Assembly: GCA_036023115.1 (NCBI GenBank)
Contig: JAYKKT010000090.1
Coordinates: forward strand, 29,347,501 to 29,411,500
Length of the DNA stretch: 64,000 nt
Source of the DNA: Brasenia schreberi
Taxonomy: Eukaryota; Streptophyta; Magnoliopsida; Nymphaeales; Cabombaceae
Direction of reading: 5' to 3'
Positions 26,301-41,500 of this stretch are shown in pieces; position 1 is the first letter of the stretch, and the number at the start of each line of letters is the position of its first letter. The position numbers and the translations under genes were made by a program. Under the pieces are notes generated by a model, which had not been told where the DNA came from, did no database searches, and was given only the letters and a program-made list of their open reading frames with translations.

Positions 26301-29300
26301 TAAATAGGCAATCATTAAACCACAATATGTTGATCACATACCAAAAGCAGTCCAAGGGAATGTTGGCCAAGTGCTTGATCAAAAAGACGAGAAACAGATG
26401 AAGGCTGAGCTTTGTCAGGAGCTTGAGTTGAATCAGGTTATCGATCGGAATGTTGGTGATTTATCAGGTGGAGAGCTTCAGCGCTTTGCTATAGCAGTAG
26501 TTGCAGTTCAGAGTGCAGAAATATATATGTTTGATGAACCATCAAGTTATCTTGATGTGAAACAGAGGTTGAAAGCTGCACAAGTTATTCGGTCATTGCT
26601 CAGGCCAAACAGGTATATGTTGCTTTCCATTTAATTCTTCACACCTCCATTTATGTTGTAACTTAAACATGAAACGGATCATGATACTGACTCTTCTCTT
26701 CTCTTTCAGCTATGTGATTGTGGTTGAACATGATCTTAGTGTCCTAGACTACTTATCAGACTTCATTTGCTGTCTCTATGGCAAGCCAGGAGCATATGGG
26801 GTAGTAACTCTACCATTCTCTGTTAGAGAAGGAATTAACATATTCTTAGCAGGATTTGTTCCAACTGAGAACCTTCGGTTTCGAGATGAATCCCTTACAT
26901 TTAAGGTAATCAGTGGATTTATGAACTGAAGTCTTCATGTTAATGGAAATTGTTATTAAACATGCATTTGTAACATAAATTGTTACTAAACGTGCATGAG
27001 TTGTCAGGTAGCAGAGACTCCACAGGAAAGCACAGAGGAGATACAAACATATGCTCGATACAAATACCCAACCATGACAAAATTACAAGGCAATTTTAAG
27101 CTTAAGGTATTTGAGGGTGAATTTACTGATTCCCAGATCATTGTGATGCTGGGGGAGAATGGGACTGGAAAGACAACATTCATCCGAATGCTGGTATAAA
27201 ACCTGTGCAGCACTATCATATTTAGTTACGACTTCCCAACTCTTCATTGATTAGCTCTCTCTGCCTCAGTTTGCTTGTTTCTGACTGATCCTGATATCTG
27301 CAGGCTGGTCTTCTGAAACCTGATTCAGTGGAGGACTCAGAAACAGAAATACCTGAGTTCAATGTTTCATACAAACCACAGAAAATAAGTCCTAAATTCC
27401 AATCAACCGTCAGAAATTTGCTGCATCAGAAGATAAGAGATTCTTATATGCATCCTCAATTCGTGTCAGATGTCATGAAGCCACTTCAAATAGAGCAATT
27501 GATGGACCAAGAAGTCGTTAATCTTTCTGGTGGAGAGCTGCAGAGAGTAGCACTGTGTTTGTGTCTTGGAAAGGTATACCTTTGTTGTTCTTGAAACATT
27601 GTTTTACATTGTAAATGCCCCATTGTGCTATTCTCCTGTATTTTCTCTTTGCCTTCCAGCCCCCGATTTCCACCTTCTCTACATCTTTATTCACAATCTT
27701 GAGCTGGTTAAGGGGCCTTTGACTAACCTTTCAAGATTCGAAGTACTTTTCTTGAGGGAAAATTCATGTCAGTAGAAAGAACTCTTATTAATGTTCTGTG
27801 CATATTTTTATGTATTCTATGTATATGTAATTGCGATTATGCAGTAAATTTCACGTTGCTCAGTTCATCAATCTAGTGACCAATCACACTGTTGAGGGTG
27901 TGTATCTGCTTCAGTTTGAAATGGAGATAAGGCTCAAGGAACCGAACATGGTTTCTCTGATCCCACAAATATTGTTGCTGAAATGCATCTCCTTCGCCCC
28001 TGCATGTCTACCTGATATGGCTAGTTGGCAGCTCCTGCTACAACAGGGACACCTGCCTTCCGGACCCAGCTGAGTTCGTTTTCTGCTGCCACTTTGCCAG
28101 CCGCTTTCTCAGTATGGATCAATCCAAGCCTGAGATTCAGAAGTGTTTTATATAGGGTAGGAAGTAGACGTCAATTCTAAGGCTTCTGTAGGCAGATATT
28201 GTTTCTAGTCTCTAACGCCTAACCTCCTCTTAAGATTGAAGTAATAGGCAGTTGTGAGTGTTTTGAGCCCTTGTAGCAACAAGTGCATCTAATGAACCAG
28301 CAACATCTTGCCTCAGAATAGGATTTGGTTTATCTTTACAGTCTCTTTAACCACTAGCAAATGTTCATGGATAATTGTCTACAACAACAACAACAACAAC
28401 TAAGCCTTTTCCCATACTAGACGGGGTCGGCTACATGGATTCTTTGTTTCCACAGATCCCTATCGTGTGCCATGTTAGCAGTTAACTCCCAATAAACTAG
28501 ATCATTCTTTATTGTTTCTTTCCAACACTTTTGTGGTCGTCCTCTACCTCTTTTAATACTTTCCAAATTTAGTTTTTCTAACCTTCTTACAGGTTTTTCT
28601 TTTGATCTTCTTTCTATATGTCCAAACCATCTTAAACGATGTTCTCTCATTTTATCCTCTATTGGTGCCACTCCTAATTTGTTTCTAATAACCTCATTAT
28701 GTATACGGTCTTTTCTTGTATGGCCACTCATCCATCTCAACATCTTCATTTCTGTCACAGACATCTTTTGTACATGTTGATGATTAACTGCCCAACACTC
28801 AGAACCATAAAACATGGCAGGCCTAATTGCTGCTCTATAATATTTACCTTTTAATTTTAATGGTATCTTCTTATCACAAAGAATACCTGATGCTCCTCTC
28901 CATTTTAACCAACCAGCATTAATTCTATGTGTAACATCTCCATCAATTCTTCCATCACTTTGAAAAATTGACCCTAGGTATTTAAAACTTTCCTTTTGGG
29001 GAATGCAATGTATGCCAATTTTAATTTCTATGTCCTCTGAAGTAGCCAAATGATCAAACTTACATTCCATATATTCTGTCTTTGTTCTACTAAGTCGGAG
29101 GCCTTTGTTTTCTAATGTTTCTCTCCATAGTTCCAATTTTCTATTAACTTTTTCCTTAGACTCCTCCACTAATACAATGTCATCTGCAAATAACATACAC
29201 CAAGGTACTTCATCTTGAATATGTTTTGTTAACTCATCCATCACCATTATAAATAAGTATGGACTTAAAGTTGATCCTTGATGTAACCCAATATTAACTT

Positions 29301-32300
29301 CAAAGAAGTCTGTCGTTCCTTCATGAGTCCTCACACATGTTTTTGCACCATCATACATGTCTCTTATAAGGTTATGTCTCTTATAAGGTTAATATATGTC
29401 AATGGGATACCTCTTTTTTCCAAAGTTCTCCAAAGAACCTCCCTCGGTACCCTATCATAAGCTTTTTCTAGATCAATAAATATCATGTGAAGGTCTTTCT
29501 TTTTTGCTCTAAAATGTTCCATAAGACGTCTCAGAAGGTGAATTGCTTCAATAGTAGATCTACCTGGCATAAATCCAAATTGGTTCTCTGTTGTACTTGA
29601 TACTTGTCTTAACCTACGTTCGATAATTCTTTCCCATAATTTCATAGTATGACTCATTAACTTGATACCTCGATAATTCACACAATTTTGAATGTCTCTC
29701 TTGTTCTTATATACGGGTATAAGTGTACTTGCTCTCCATTCCTCGGGCATCTTTTGGTTTTTCCATATTTCATTAAATAGTCTTGTGAGCCAAGTGATTT
29801 CTATTTCTCCTAGTATTTTCCAAACTTCTATAGGAATATTATCTGATCCTACCGATTTACCACTCTTCATATGTTTAAGAGCCTCTTTGACTTCATTCTT
29901 TTGAATACGTCGGTAGAAATTGTGGTTTATATACTTTTCTGACTTGGCTAAATCTCCTAAACTAATACTAACATCTTTATTTTCATTAAAAAGATTATAA
30001 AAATAGTTTTTCCATCTATTTCTTATATCATCATTTGCCACTAGAATTTTTTCATCCTCGTCTTTTATGCATCTAACAAAATTTAGATCTTTAGTTTTCT
30101 TATCTCTAGCCCTAGCTATCCTAAAAATATCTCTTTCACCCTCTTTTGAGTTGAGTTTTTTATGTAAGTCCTCCCAAATCTTAGCTTTTGCTTCACTAAT
30201 GGCCTTTTTTGCTTCCTTCTTTGCTTTCCTATAAGCTTCTAAAGTTTCACTAGTTTTCTTAGCGTAATGTATTTTGTAACATGCCCTCTTTGCCTTGATT
30301 TTATTTTGTACTATTTCACTCCACCACCAAGCTTCTTTTTGTGCCGGTACACCTCCCTTAGATACCCCTAACACATCTTTCGCCACTTTCCTAATATGTA
30401 TAGCCATATTGTTCCACATATCAGAGGGTGTGCCAACATAATTCCAAACATCTCCTTGAAGGACTTTCTGTTTAAATATACCTTCTTTCTCGCTTTTGAG
30501 GTTCCACCATTTAGTCCGAATAGCTCGATCACTCTTTTCTTCTTTGTCCATTTTTTTATTTGTAAATCCATAACTAAAAGTCGATGTTGGGTGGTTAAGC
30601 TTTCTCCTGGAATTACCTTACAATCTTTACAACACGCTCTATCTTTTTTTCTACAAATAAAGTAATCAATTTGTGTGTGTGATAAGCCACTCTTATAAGT
30701 AATTAAATGTTCATCTCGTTTTTTGAAGATTGTATTGACTATAAAGAGATCAAATGACATAGCAAAATTTAAAATCTCCCTACCTTCCTCGTTTATATCC
30801 CCATAACCAAAGTTTCCATGAATCCCTTGATATCCTAATGCCTCTTTACCGACATGTCCATTTAAATCTCCTCCTAAACAAATCATCTCCCTTTGTGGAA
30901 TCTTTTGAAACACCTTATCTAACTCTTCCCAAAAAACTGTCTTTATACTATTTGGTTAATATTGAACTAAGCTATTGTCCAATAAGTAGTGAAAGAGAAG
31001 AAGCCTCTCAGTGGAAGTTGCACCCAAAAATCGAGGATAAATGGTTTTGCTTTGTTGGAAGGTTGAGAAAGCATCATATGAGAAAGCTTTGGTCACGGCT
31101 CCTGACTACCGTGCCATCAACTAAAGAAGATGGATGTTATAGGATCTTGAATTTCGATTATTTTGAGAAGTATTTTGCAGTGTAGGGGAACTCTTTCCTA
31201 ATGGTTGCTCTGTGCATGCAACTTATGATACAAACAGATAACAATAGCTGCAGGGAGCCATTAACTCAGGACCAACAACCAAAGAAGGCAAAGCGAGCCC
31301 TTGTTCACTATATGAAGAGGAAAACAATATTTCAAACCAAAAAGACTGCTGATGTGTGATCTCACAAGGGTAGTGATCTTGGAGTGTAGGTTTTCTGAAG
31401 GTAATGCCTGCTTTTCATATAGGCGATCTTCTGATCTGCTGTTCCACTCTGTACTTTTAGCTTTCTCAGAGATGCGTTAAAACTTTTGTGCTGTTCCTTT
31501 TCCCTGATGGTGATGGAGAAGTTGCTTCAGTGTTCCATGTGGACGGGTAACAATGCTGGTGCTTCTAACCTGATTTGCGTGATGGACTTATATGCCTTTT
31601 TAGCACCTTTAAACACCTGTGCTTTTGTGATTAAGTTGTTTTGAATATAGGGAAACAAAGTTACTCTGAGATCCTAATTTTTGAGTTCTTCCATGAGATA
31701 AAACATGATGATTCTTTTCTGCTAGTCCACTGCTTCTTGTGGGCAAGGCTTTGTGGCTGGTGTTTGAGTGTCTTCAAGGGGTCCCCTATGTGTATATGTT
31801 CTTCAAATTAACTCGAAAAAGTCTTTGTTGTATCATGTTGGGTGTTTGCTGAACTGTTAATTATGCCTGTCATGGTCAGGCCGGAATGTTAGTGCTCTGA
31901 TTTGTAGAAAGTGTATTTCCTTTTTTGCACCTTTTTGGATTAGGGGTGCTTGCTTATCCTAGCGTTTGCCAGCTCAATGGACTTGTGAGGTGGCCTGGTA
32001 AGAGAACTCATTCTGTTAATCAATGTCTTGGAAGGAAGTTCTTGGCCTCCTACTGGTTGGCCACCTTGTAGGATGGCTTCAACCTTCTTTTTTCTCCCGG
32101 TGGCTGTGGATGAGAAATTCCTCCTCATCTGGTGGCATTGACCAATGCTGTCCACAGCAGGATGCAAGGATGATGAAGTCTCAATTTGATTGGGCCTAGC
32201 CAAGTGTGGGATAGTTTTATTATAGAAATGGGATTTGTGGATCATGTTATGTTCTTTTTATGCTTTATTTCATTAATATCAAGGGATTTCTTCGTGAAAG

Positions 32301-33744
32301 ATTATTTATTGTAATCAGGAACCTGCCTTCATTTGTGATGTTAATTTATGTTGCTATCACGTGATAATGCACCATACACAGAACGATGCACTGAATTGGA
32401 ACACGGATATATGCACATCTGCATGTAAGTGTTTGTAGGTCATATAAATGGTTATGTCTGAAGTGAAACGATCTGTGAAAACATTAATAACTTTGCCTGA
32501 TACCAATAACCTGTATTATGTTGCTTAATTGGTTTAGTGGCACTATTATATTGCTCATGTAATGGTATCTTCTTGTCACATTAAATACATGATGCACCTC
32601 TCATTTTAGCCAACCTGTATTAATTTTATAAGTATTATCTCCATCGATTTTTCACTATCCTGAAAAATGACTTTAAGTATTTAAAACTTTCTTACAATAG
32701 ATACAATGTGTGTCAATCTTAATTTTTATGTTATATGAGGTAACAAAATGATTAAACTTGTATTCTATATATTATATTTTTGTTCTAATAATTTGAAAGC
32801 CTTTATTTTTTAATGTTTTTATTTATAGTTTCAATTTCCTATTAACTTTTTTCTTAGACTCACCCACTAATATAATATTATTGGCAAATAACATATACCA
32901 AGGTAGTTCATCTTATATATTTTGTTAACTCGTGAATGATCAATCCAAATAAATATGGACTTAAGTTGATCCTTGATTTAATCCAATATTATTAACTCAC
33001 ATTCTGCTGCAGCCTGCGGACATTTATCTGATTGATGAGCCGAGTGCATATCTGGATTCAGAACAGCGTATAGTGGCTTCAAAAGTTATAAAGAGATTCA
33101 TCCTTCATGCTAAGAAGACGGCTTTTGTTGTTGAGCACGACTTCATAATGGCAACATACCTTGCAGACAGAGTGATCGTCTATGAGGGGACACCATCCCT
33201 GGATTGTGTTGCTAATTGTCCTCAATCCTTGTTGACAGGAATGAACCTTTTCTTGTCGGTAAGCTAATTACTCAAAATGCATTTTTGTCATCACCCAAAC
33301 CTAAACCAAAACCAAGTCTTTTCCTACACTAAGTGGGCCGGCTACATGAATTCTTAGTCACCTGTATTTTTTTTTGCCGATGCCTAACACACAGACACAT
33401 GCACCCCCTGGGGTTGAACTCCCCACCAGCAGAAGGGCGTTGAAGCGCCCTGCCAGTTGATCTAACGGTCTGGATGCTTAGTGGCCTGTGTTTTGATCTC
33501 GTGTTGAGATTACGTTTTATCGTTTCTATTCAAAACTTTTTGAGGCTTTCTTTGCCTCTCTTTGAGTGTTCACTGTCTAGATTTGCACTCAAGATTATGT
33601 ATCATAATGTGGAAATTTTTGCAGCATCTGGACATTACATTTAGAAGAGATCCGACCAACTACAGGCCCCGTATAAACAAGCTAGATTCTACTAAAGACA
33701 GGGAACAGAAAGCGGCGGGTTCCTATTATTACCTTGATGATTAA
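23334..33744 (+). CDS. ABCE2: ABC transporter E family protein / RNase L inhibitor-like, ribosome recycling factor
   Basis: Soluble twin-ATPase that splits ribosomes after termination (ABCE1/Rli1 role, by family). Eleven exons join in frame to 605 aa: 23334-23436, 24638-24723, 24822-24919, 25009-25126, 25245-25334, 26308-26612, 26710-26905, 27008-27193, 27304-27573, 33013-33258 and 33625-33744. Two Fe-S cluster sets are complete: C16, C21, C25, C29 and C55, C58, C61, C65. NBD1 has Walker [10 protein letters not shown] (110-118), signature LSGGELQ (217-223) and Walker B IYMFDEP. NBD2 has GENGTGKTT (381-389), LSGGELQ (468-474) and IYLIDEP. It ends GSYYYLDD as in plant RLI2. All borders are GT-AG. 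Intron 9 (27574-33012) is 5.4 kb and holds LINE insertions, yet splice sites and frame are intact. Confidence 0.97.
23805..23885 (-). mobile_element. RTE LINE 5' end fragment in ABCE intron 1
   Basis: Contains the LINE leader on the minus strand (GGATAAAGGAGGAGGGTTGC, then TGACAGCCA-like sequence), about 80 bp of the 5' terminus only. Confidence 0.65.
28382..30950 (-). mobile_element. 5'-truncated RTE LINE in ABCE intron 9
   Basis: About 2.57 kb, opposite to the host gene. It begins at the (CAA)n complement of the 3' tail (28382) and breaks off at 30950 inside the endonuclease region. Two defects break the ORF. One base is missing near 30527, where [13 protein letters not shown] of the intact copy becomes [11 protein letters not shown] 17-bp tandem duplication (ATGTCTCTTATAAGGTT, 29357-29373 and 29374-29390) shifts the RT frame. 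The RT motif [11 protein letters not shown] is preserved. I found no clear target-site duplication. Confidence 0.93.
32555..33000 (-). mobile_element. Degenerate RTE LINE fragment in ABCE intron 9
   Basis: Recognisable but heavily diverged relative of the LINE RT/C-terminal region, including sequence equivalent to the FADD neighbourhood (GCAAATAACATATACCAAGG on plus). It ends 12 bp before the exon 10 acceptor. It is much older than the copy at 28382-30950. Confidence 0.75.
33296..33362 (-). mobile_element. Degenerate RTE LINE 3' end in ABCE intron 10
   Basis: The plus strand reads AAGTCTTTTCCTACACTAAG and then GGCCGGCTACATGAATTCTT, a diverged version of the LINE 3' terminus complement. Confidence 0.6.
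33367..33478 (-). mobile_element. tRNA-derived SINE in ABCE intron 10
   Basis: On the minus strand an A-box-like GTTAGATCAACTGGCAG (33450-33466) precedes a B-box-like GGGGAGTTCAACCC (33411-33424). These are followed by GGTGCATGTGTCTGTGTGTT and a terminal A run (the T run at 33367-33375 on plus). Same family as 22316-22440. Confidence 0.7.
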
Positions 33745-34144
33745 AACAATCACGGCAGGCTTCTCCATGCAATTATCCGGTAAGTTCAACACACTTTAAT
33801 CTTCAGTCATTCTTCTGTAAATCCTGATGGCTTTCTTCAATCAGGTCTTGGCGTTTCATTACTCGATGCTGATGCAGCTGCTGGGCAAAGGTCTTATCCG
33901 CAACGCTGTTTTCTCTTTTTCTGATAAGATCTGTAACACCGCCACTTGTGAGATCTTGAGAGATTGGATTGAGTTTTTCCGTCGTTTATGTATTACAACT
34001 ATTGAAGGCCTTCAATACATGTCCTGCGCTTTGTGTGCAGGATAAGAAGTGAGTTTTGGTAGGACAATAAGTTGAAATTACTTCAATTTTCATTGGGAAC
34101 CATATCTTCTGCGTAAGGATTTTCATGAGCATGACCTTTTGCAG

Positions 34145-34189
<45 letters not shown>

Positions 34190-34467
34190 CACAAGACAAA
34201 CCGGTGTAATCTCTAGCCAATTCTCTTTCTGAAAAAAGAAACAATAATTACTCACTACCCAATGATTTCTATCAGCATGATGGAGATGCATCGCTAACGC
34301 TCATGGCCTTGTGTGAAGACTTGCATGTAATCTTCTTCTACTCACAGGGCATCAGCTTCCCTTAATGCTGAAGAATTGGAGAATGAAGACAGACAAGGCT
34401 CAAGCCCTTTGCAAATAACATTGAACTTAATACGACAATTAGTTCGATGCCATACAATCTCATCTTC
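33745..34467. other. ABCE 3' flank
   Basis: Non-coding. It includes the presumed ABCE 3' UTR and a (GA)n tract at 34147-34187. Confidence 0.5.
34147..34187. repeat. (GA)n microsatellite
   Basis: About 20 GA units. Confidence 0.95.
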
Positions 34468-35921
34468 TTAGCTGGTGGGTGAGCCAGGGACGAAGGGAAC
34501 AGACCCACGGCCACCGAACAACGGTCGCATGTAAGCATTATCAAATCGCCTCCAGGAGTGGTGCACCGTTGAGGTGGGGGCATGGAGCAGCAGCCTCAGG
34601 CTGCTTTTTCTGCGGGCGCTGGTCCTCTCATTGTCAAGGGACCGCCTACGTAATTCTTCAAAGCTGGTGGGTTCATGGCTTGTGCTTGCTTGGTATGTGC
34701 TTGGGTGTTGCAAAAGCAAGAGTCTGATCAGTGGCCTAGTAACCAACCCGAAAACCTGATGTGTTCAACATGATTAGTATTACACAATTAAAAGTTGCAT
34801 GGCCACACACACGCACACACACACACACAGAACAGCAGCAATAAAGATTATGCGCTTCATGATTTTTTCTTTTTTAAATTGGCAATAATAGTTTGCCTTG
34901 CCTCAAGTATTATGTATCGGCTCAAATTAGTAGCACCATGCAAGCTATTTGCAATATGATATCAGATTTTTAGGACTTCTTTGAATCTCTTTAATAAGAT
35001 TTCTTGTGGTACAATATGATACTTATATTAGACATCTATTATCATTGTCCTTGAGTTATATTGGCATCAACTCTATTAACATTTGCATATTCTTAAAATT
35101 GTACCTAATATTTGACACGTTTAATCAGTTTCTTGTGACTGGATTAGAATCAAGAACAGCACAAAGAGCAATAGCCACTGGCGAGGGTTCAACTCACAAG
35201 TCGAAAGTCATGAGTTCGATACCTGGGGCATTTATCTACTTCAGCCTCCCCACTGTATCCCCTTGCCCCGCACAAACGCCCCCTAAAGAAAACATTGAAC
35301 CATGTGGTGCTTATTTGAGTAGGTTTTACATGCTTGCTCTCAAAGTCGCCTTCCACATTGGATTAGGAGCATTTCTTTTTTTTAAAGAAGAAACTACCAT
35401 AATTTAATGGTTTAAAAGAAGCAATTGACCCTTTAACCAAGGAAACCATGCATTTGGCTAACAAAACAAACATTAAGTGCGTTTACTCCAGGAAAAATGC
35501 TACACACTTTTATTGTATCGATTTTTAAAGTACGTTTTTGAACAAGGACCACATAGTGTGCAGCCTCCATGCATGATGATCCTGCGTCTTTTAACCTTAC
35601 GGGCCATCCCTTTCACTAGTATTTCAATATGTTCATTACAGCTGCATAGTAGTGGATTCTATAAATTGATTTTTTAAATAATTCATGAGGACAAAAGAAA
35701 TGTACCACTGTGCTGAAGAGAACTACGATGATGGTGCTTGTGATCATAAGAGCATGGCTAGATACTGAAGTCGATCCATTGCTGGTAAACTGCAAACAAA
35801 TAGACATCAGGGATTATAAGAAGAAACAACTCTCAAAATTGCTTCATTATGTAAACCTACATGGTCGTATGACAGCCATCGTGACAGCACCTCTCATAAG
35901 GCCAGCCCACCAGATTATGAA
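34468..35921 (-). pseudogene. NHX: Truncated vacuolar Na+/H+ exchanger (NHX), last three exons
   Basis: NHX proteins exchange Na+ or K+ for H+ at the tonoplast. Three exons on the minus strand match the NHX C-terminal end. 35921-35861 reads FIIWWAGLMRGAVTMA. 35789-35706 reads ALMITSTIIVVLFSTV (28 codons in full). 34755-34468 reads VFGLVTRPLIRLLL, continues to RRFDNAYMRPLFGGRG and ends VPFVPGSPTS then stop. Splice borders are intact. The first of these exons is 61 nt instead of the 63 expected: the codons after GAVTMA have lost 2 bp before ATACGACCAT, so the frame breaks before the next exon. None of the upstream exons (most transmembrane segments) was found between it and GSH2. I therefore call it a 3'-terminal gene fragment. 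A sequencing error in the 2-bp site would not restore the missing exons. Confidence 0.85.
35165..35290 (+). mobile_element. Possible tRNA-derived SINE
   Basis: Contains a B-box-like GAGTTCGATACC and the trailing CTGGGGCATTTATC ... TTCAGCCTCCCC, which resembles the body of the SINE at 43835-43970. The A box is poor. It lies in the last intron of the NHX fragment. Confidence 0.45.
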
Positions 35922-37889
<1,968 letters not shown>

Positions 37890-38422
37890 ATGATGGGTCA
37901 CACTGTCTCTTCCCTGTCTTGTTCTCCCTCCCTAAAACTCTCTCTATCTTTCACACCCGGCCTTCCTAATCCATCATTTTCTTCCTTTATCACTACGAGA
38001 ACCCAAATTTCGACTACCCAATTGCGGAGAACTGCCAGAACGATCAGCAGCATGTCTTCGTTCTCAGAAACTTTTGCCATCTCGCCATTAGAGAGCGGTA
38101 AGACTGCTAACCAGGAAACTCCACAAGATAGTGGGACGGATTCGGTGATAGATGTGAAGGAAATTTCTCCTTCATTGGTGGAGAAGTTGGTGTATGATGC
38201 ACTTGTTTGGAGCTCTCTCCATGGACTCGTTGTGGGAGATAAGCGTGCAGAGGTATTCTTGTTCCCATTACTTGGTTTTGAATTTTTACATGGGGGATTA
38301 TTTGATGGAATGGGTTGCGCTGCTCATATGATTTTATGGGTTGTGGGTTTGTTGACTTGATAACTTTAATTTGAGTTAACGAGTTCACTCTGTTCGGCCT
38401 TTAATGTAATGTTGCTGCATTA

Positions 38423-38503
<81 letters not shown>

Positions 38504-41500
38504 TGCGTGTTTGCATGTATTGAAATTTCTTTGGTGAAATTGGGTTGGATTGAAATCGGTAACTGCGTTTATATTATCAAGTCTAATGAGAAGAGAAACA
38601 CGAGTATCATTCAGAATGGCGATATGTTATGATGATATGAATGGTAATTGTGTGAGAAGCCAGTGAAGCTCAATGGTTCATGCTTGCTGTAATTAGTGCT
38701 TGTTCTTTTCGAAAGAAACGTTGTACCATGTCCCTTTCTTGCATCCAGTTGACTGCTTATGTAACATTAAATGAAGCTAAAAACCCTTGTCTTTTTCTAC
38801 CTACATGATAATCAAAATTCCCATATGAGAAGGTAGGAACCTCAGGATATTGTTAAGGGGAAAGTTAAGCACAAGAATTGAGCTAGAAAGCAACTTTGAA
38901 TTCTATTCAGTTTAAATGCACTCCAATCCAAAAACACGTGAGAGTAATTTCTTACGATGCATTGGTTTCAACTTTTCTATAGTTGTTAGAAATGGATCGT
39001 GCATACTCTTTCCTGGGATGATTGACTCTGCTATAGTGGGGGATGCATAAAGACTTCTAACTGCAAAAGCTTTTGCCTGTTATGATATTCTTATATTTGA
39101 AGTTGCCTTTGTCTGCAGAGGTCAGGAACCATTCCAGGCGTGGCTTTAGTTCATGCTCCGTTCTCTCTTTTGCCCACACCCTTTCCACCTCTTCATTGGA
39201 GACAAGCTTGTGAATTGGCACCAATTTTCAATGAGCTTGTGGACCGTGTTAGTCTGGATGGTGCGTTTCTTCAAGAATCACTGTCCAGGTTCTCTCTCTA
39301 TTGTCTAGACTAGCTTTACTTTGTAGCAACCATTTGAAAATTTTCATACCAAAAGGACCTAAACTAGGGTGAATACTATTTCCTATATCTTTAGTTTCAT
39401 TTGATATTTATTCCATTTCCATGGTTCAATCAGTAAAATTTTGTATATTGTGTTGCTGATGAGAAGAGTGGTAAATCGGTAGGACCTGATAATATTCCTA
39501 TAGAAGTTCGGAAAATACTAGGAGAAATAGGAATCACTTGGCTCACAAGACTATTTAATGAAATATGGAAAAACCAAAAGATGCCCGAGGAATGGAGAGC
39601 AAGTACACTTATACCCATATATAAGAACAAGGGAGACATTCAAAATTGTGCGAATTATCGAGGTATCAAGTTAATGAGTCATACTATGAAATTATGGGAA
39701 AGAATTATCGAACGTAGGTTAAGACAAGTATCAAGTACAACAGAGAACCAATTTGGATTCATGCCAGGCAGATCTACTATTGAAGCGATTCACCTTTTGA
39801 GACGTCTTATGGAACATTTTAGAGCAAAAAAGAAAGACCTTCACATGATATTTATTGATCTAGAAAAAGCTTATGATAGGGTACCGAGGGAGGTTCTTTG
39901 GAGAACTTTGGAAAAAAGAGGTATCCCATTGACATGTATTAACCTTATAAGAGACATGTATGATGGTGCAAAAACATGTGTGAGGACTCATGAAGGAACG
40001 ACAGACTTCTTTGAAGTTAATATTGGGTTACATCAAGGATCAACTTTAAGTCCATACTTATTTATAATGGTGATGGATGAGTTAACAAAACATATTCAAG
40101 ATGAAGTACCTTGGTGTATGTTATTTGCAGATGACATTGTATTAGTGGAGGAGTCTAAGGAAAAAGTTAATAGAAAATTGGAACTATGGAGAGAAACATT
40201 AGAAAGCAAAGGCCTCCGACTTAGTAGAACAAAGACAGAATATATGGAATGTAAGTTTGATCATTTGGTTACTTCAGAGGACATGGAAATTAAAATTGGC
40301 ACACATTGCATTCCCCAAAAGGAAAGTTTTAAATACCTAGGTTCAATTTTTCAGAGTGATGGAAGAATTGATGGAGATGTTACACATAGAATCAATGTTG
40401 GTTGGTTAAAATGGAGAGGAGCATCAGGTATTCTTTGTGATAAGAAGATACCATTAAAGTTAAAAGGTAAATATTATAGAGCAGCAATTAGGCCTGCCAT
40501 GTTTTATGGTTCTGAGTGTTGGGCAGTTAATCATCAACATGTACAAAAGATATCTGTGACAGAAATGAAGATGTTGAGATGGATGAGTGGTCATACAAGA
40601 AAAGACCGTATACATAATGAGGTTATTAGAAACAAATTAGGAGTGGCACCAATAGAGGATAAAATGAGAGAACATCGTTTAAGATGGTTTGGACATATAG
40701 AAAGAAGATCAAAAGAAGAACCTGTAAGAAGGTTAGAAAAACTAAATTTGGAAAGTATTAAAAGAGGTAGAGGACGACCACAAAAGTGTTGGAAAGAAAC
40801 AATAAAGAATGATCTAGCTGATTGGGAGTTAACTGCTAACATGGCACATGATAGGGATCTGTGGAAACAAAGAATCCATGTAGCCGACCCCGTCTAGTAT
40901 GGGAAAAGGCTTAGTTGTTGTTGTTGTTGTTGTTGTTGCTGATGAGAAGGAAATCCTTGTAGCTTAGCTTTCCCTTCACAATGGGTTTTCCTTTTTGTCT
41001 GGCTTTGTTACTGATCTTTTCTTCCTTGTCATGCATCAAAGTACATAAAGTTGACTGTCCACTACAGCTTACGCTTTCCCAACTAAACTTACTTTTTTAT
41101 ACTTTATGTGCTTCGATCATTGTATTGCTGTGGTTGGCAATGTGTTTTTTGTTGAAGTTGCAGCTTCTAATGCTTGATTTAGGCAGATTGTTTGATTACT
41201 GTTGCCTTTTTGTTGATTGCAGAACCAAGAAAGTTGATGCTTTCACCTCTCGGCTATTAGATATCCACATGCAAATGCTGGAAAAAAATAAAAAGGAGGT
41301 GAGTCTGAGATTAATCCAGTCATATTTGTGTCAACAGTCCAATCATAAATAACACTTGATGCTTCATAGGTCACTTTTGCTTTCATGTTATTTTTGGTAC
41401 ATATTGGTCATGTAGAATAGGAGAGTGATGGCCAATCCTCAATGGAATTGTTATTTGTGATAGCAGGAAATACACCTAGGATTACATCGTTCTGATTATA

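Noticed and set aside
28382..30950. Target-site duplication for the LINE in ABCE intron 9
   Set aside because: Flanks compared by eye share no convincing direct repeat, so none is reported.
30838..31185. 115-codon plus-strand frame in ABCE intron 9
   Set aside because: It starts inside the antisense of a LINE and continues into unique intron sequence. No domain recognised.
35616..35807. Independent 63-codon protein on the minus strand
   Set aside because: The segment ALMITSTIIVVLFSTV is an NHX exon, and the frame beyond the donor is intron.
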